Shown in pieces: positions 61,584 to 64,000 of a stretch of 64,000 nucleotides of DNA. The position numbers and the translations under genes were made by a program. The DNA lies in contig NC_135567.1 of NCBI RefSeq assembly GCF_964340395.1, positions 20,002,806-20,066,805 on the forward strand. Reading direction: 5' to 3'. The notes below the pieces were generated by a model. It did not search any database. It was given only the letters and a program-made list of their open reading frames with translations, and was not told the origin of the DNA. This DNA comes from Glandiceps talaboti (lineage: Eukaryota > Hemichordata > Enteropneusta > Spengelidae). Every line of letters starts with the position of its first letter. Position 1 is the first letter of the stretch.

Positions 61584-62096
61584 AACAATTTATGACGTAA
61601 TCTCTATATGACACCAATGTTATTAGCTTGGATGGTGAAAACGAGTTACGTCATTACATTATGAATAGTCCATTGTGATTTTACTGAATGGTCGTCATTT
61701 TTGAATACCACAAACTAAGACTTCAGAAATTGTTGGAATGCAGCCTTACTATTAATTGCAATGTCAGTATAGCTGGTGCATATCTGACTCATTAGCAATC
61801 AAATTAGCATAATTTTAGCAGTTTGAAAAACACCATAGTGACATTATTGTAATTTTCATCATAACTCTGCCGTAATTGTTGCCATAATTATTCATTGTTG
61901 GTATATTTATTGTTGATGTTGTCGTTGTTTAGTGTCGATCGTCTGTTTGTTTGTTTGTTTGCTTTGTCACAAGCAAGCATAACTAGGTATGCCTGGTTCC
62001 ATGTGGATAGACCTCTGATAACATTTTGGTTCACACGGTTTCAGTGCACCAGATCACATGATATGGGGGGGGGGATGTCGGTGAACTGTTCCATTG

Positions 62097-62400
62097 GGCC
62101 GACAAAAAGTCAATGACCCCCCCCCCATCTGCAAAACCGAAAACAGACTGACCCTCCCCATCACTTAATTCTAAAACATGATGACCCCCCCCCCCCACAC
62201 ACACACACACACACACATATATCATATTCACATAACAGGTATTTTTTATCGTGACTCATGTGGACTGCTTGACTGTCTCACAAATACTTTACAAGATCCT
62301 GGGTTAGCACTATCACATAAATAATGACTACACAGGGTAAATATATTCCCAAAAGAGTTTAATAGCATCTTAACAGTGAAAGGAAGGGGGAGAGCTTGAG
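62097..62400. repeat. Dispersed repeat with poly-C tracts, copy 2
   Basis: Collinear with 29041-29345 (GGGCCGACAAAAAGTCA to GACTACACAGGGTAAATATA), with a (CA)n tract in place of the (TA)n of the other copy. It lies in gene B intron 1. Confidence 0.85.
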
Positions 62401-62424
62401 AAAGGAATATGTACACCTCTCATG

Positions 62425-62447
62425 GGGGGGGGGGGGGTCGGGGGGTC
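62425..62447. repeat. G-run with quadruplex potential
   Basis: Two G-homopolymer stretches separated by TC, near a GGGGGTCTCCCCC palindromic patch. Confidence 0.7.
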
Positions 62448-62716
62448 TCCCCCAAGAAACCCTAGAGGTATTTTACTCTGAAAAGTCAATTTTGAGAATA
62501 TTCAGACACTTTCAGACAATAATTCCAAAGCTTTACAAGACAGCACCAACATGAAAAAAACAACTACATAGCCCCAGCTGGAGAAACTGACTGGTCCATT
62601 ATAAACAATAGTGCCCTTTGACGACACCAAACCTGTCGATGTTTAACGATGCCTTGTCAGTTATTCACATGAAAAAGGGGACAATGAAATTTAAAAATGT
62701 CATTATGTACACTCAC

Positions 62717-62834
62717 TCTCTGTGATTTCCTTTGTCAGATTTACCAATAATACTATGAATTCATCAAAGATTGACTGTTGTTGTTCAGGTTCATCTTGAC
62801 TACCAACATCACTAAGTGGTTTTGATTCAGCCAT
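62717..62834 (-). CDS. Gene B exon 1: start codon and DED helix 1
   Basis: ATG at 62834, with in-frame TAG and TGA just upstream exactly as in gene A. The exon has 118 nt and the donor is GAGA/GTGAGT. It encodes MAESKPLSDVGSQDEPEQ, then FDEFIVLLVNLTKEITE (DED helix 1). This is the first of ten exons of gene B, whose total coding length (4848 nt with the exon 2 base added) is a whole number of codons. An acceptor-like TTTGTCTAG precedes the ATG, so a 5'UTR exon may lie upstream, perhaps outside the window. Confidence 0.8.
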
Positions 62835-62879
62835 CTTTCACTACCTAGACAAATGAGATAAATCAATCAACAAAACCTG

Positions 62880-63270
62880 TTAAAAGAAACAAGGAATATA
62901 ACAAGTCTATCACTCTGTCTGTCTTCTACATACCATGAATTATTAAATGTTTACACCTTTTGGACCATTGTCCATGAAGTTGACAACTTTCACTTTGATA
63001 AAATGAACCAAATTAAAAACCTAAATATCAAGTATATATTTGTGTTTGAACCATATCAACAAATTAATTACCAAAGTGTTTCTCTTACAATTATATATGC
63101 ATGTTACATTACTGATGTCTAGTACCTTTTTGAAATTATACTTAATTTAGTTTTCTTTCATTTGATTTGACTGTTTGCAAACTTGTAATGTGAATATGTC
63201 AAGAAATTCTCAATACCACAAGGGGAAGACTGCAACTTGAATTGCCCCCCCCCCCCCCAATCGAAAAACT
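62880..63270. other. Upstream region of gene B
   Basis: Partly similar to the upstream region of gene A (24300-24440). The segment around 62930-63000 (CTTCTACATACCATGAA to CCATGAAGTTGA) recurs in diverged form at 63690-63770. A poly-C run lies at 63246-63258. No TATA box can be assigned. Confidence 0.4.
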
Positions 63271-63277
63271 GTAAAAT

Positions 63278-63652
63278 ACTAGTGACGATGCCTTGTTAGT
63301 TATAACATGGCCTTTGATGACACCAAATCCACCCATACTACTAGTGACGATGCCTTGTTAGTTATAACATGGCCTTTGACGACACCAAACCCACCCATAC
63401 TACTAGTGACGATGCCTTGTTAGTTATAACATGGCTTTTGATGACACCAAACCCACCCATACTACTAGTGACGATGCCTTGTTAGTTATAACATGGCTTT
63501 TGATGATACCAAACCCACCGATACTACTAGTGACGATGCCTTGTTAGTTATAACATGGCCTTTGATGACACCAAACCCACCGATACTACTAGTGACAATG
63601 CCTTGTTAGTTATAACATGGCCTTTGATGACACCAAATCCACCCATACTAAA
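63278..63652. repeat. 62-bp tandem repeat, 6 copies
   Basis: ACTAGTGACGATGCCTTGTT followed by AGTTATAACATGGCCTTTGA and TGACACCAAACCCACCCATACT repeats at 63278, 63340, 63402 and so on. A diverged single unit is present at 62608-62670. Confidence 0.93.
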
Positions 63653-64000
63653 TGAGTTTATACAGCCAATCATTGTGACAATCTGTCTTCTACTGCCACA
63701 CACCATGAAATACTCAAAGTTTTCACCTTTTTGAGCATTGTCCATGAAATCGATAATTTTCTCTTTCAAATGCGTGTCAATGCACTAAATTAATAATCAA
63801 GATACTACATCTATAGTACACCATATGTACAAACTAATCACAAGGTGTTTCTTTTACAATTTGTATGTTTACATTACACATTAAATAATGTCCAGTGATT
63901 TATTTACAATGATGGTTTTCTAAGTTTAAGACTTAAACTTGCCCTTCCCCCTCACAATATACACCAAGAAATGAAATAATGATCAGAATTTAAAATGTAT

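Overview
The window looks like AT-rich nuclear DNA of an invertebrate animal. It has short coding exons with GT/AG splice sites, very large introns, many microsatellites, satellites and foldback elements, a tRNA-derived SINE, a CR1/L2-type LINE fragment and a decayed Ty3/Gypsy element. Death-fold and NHL domains indicate a metazoan. The SINE type and the immune-type domain mix suggest a marine deuterostome (hemichordate or cephalochordate), but the species is an inference and could be wrong. I see no tRNA or rRNA genes, and prokaryotic features do not apply.

The window is built around two tandem paralogous genes, both on the minus strand. Gene A runs from 24241 leftwards and leaves the window at the left edge; eight exons are visible (24124-24241, 19393-19605, 8795-9121, 6594-7295, 4956-6203, 4236-4337, 2704-3072, 613-1188). 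Gene B runs from 62834 to its stop at 35875 in ten exons (62717-62834, 60926-61137, 59483-59806, 58580-58906, 57044-57979, 55191-56438, 54468-54569, 53461-53829, 47969-48388, 35875-36665). Every splice junction I placed is phase 1, so each internal exon is a symmetrical 1-1 module. With one base added back in exon 2, gene B sums to 4848 nt, exactly 1616 codons including the stop.

The predicted protein order is: death effector domain (DED), basic linker, coiled coil with a TRADD-N-like domain, a GT-B/GT4-like glycosyltransferase domain, a short acidic linker, a second TRADD-N-like domain, another coiled coil, and a C-terminal six-bladed NHL propeller. I know of no described protein with this order. 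It reads as an innate-immune or apoptotic receptor-adaptor: a sensor propeller and a sugar-nucleotide-binding module joined to death-fold signalling modules. Gene B carries a one-base deletion that stops translation just after the DED's RxDL motif. The two GT domains are about 93% identical, with 18 of 30 differences packed into 76 residues.

The rest is repeat-driven divergence of the two copies. Gene A intron 2 holds a 9.6-kb array of a 46-bp satellite that exists as a single unit in gene B; the expansion coincides with loss of one linker exon. Gene B intron 8 holds a Gypsy remnant and a zinc-finger/14-residue-repeat ORF behind a TATA box. A SINE has replaced the native sequence just upstream of the GT exon's 3' splice site in gene B. 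Nested hairpins sit inside (TA)n tracts beside the last visible exon of A and at the matching site of B. Between the genes (24.3-34.8 kb) lie satellites of 63, 58 and 59 bp, MITEs, and one plausible first exon of an unrelated gene (32391-32549). Gene B's last intron (36.7-48.0 kb) is almost entirely simple repeats and small inverted-repeat elements.
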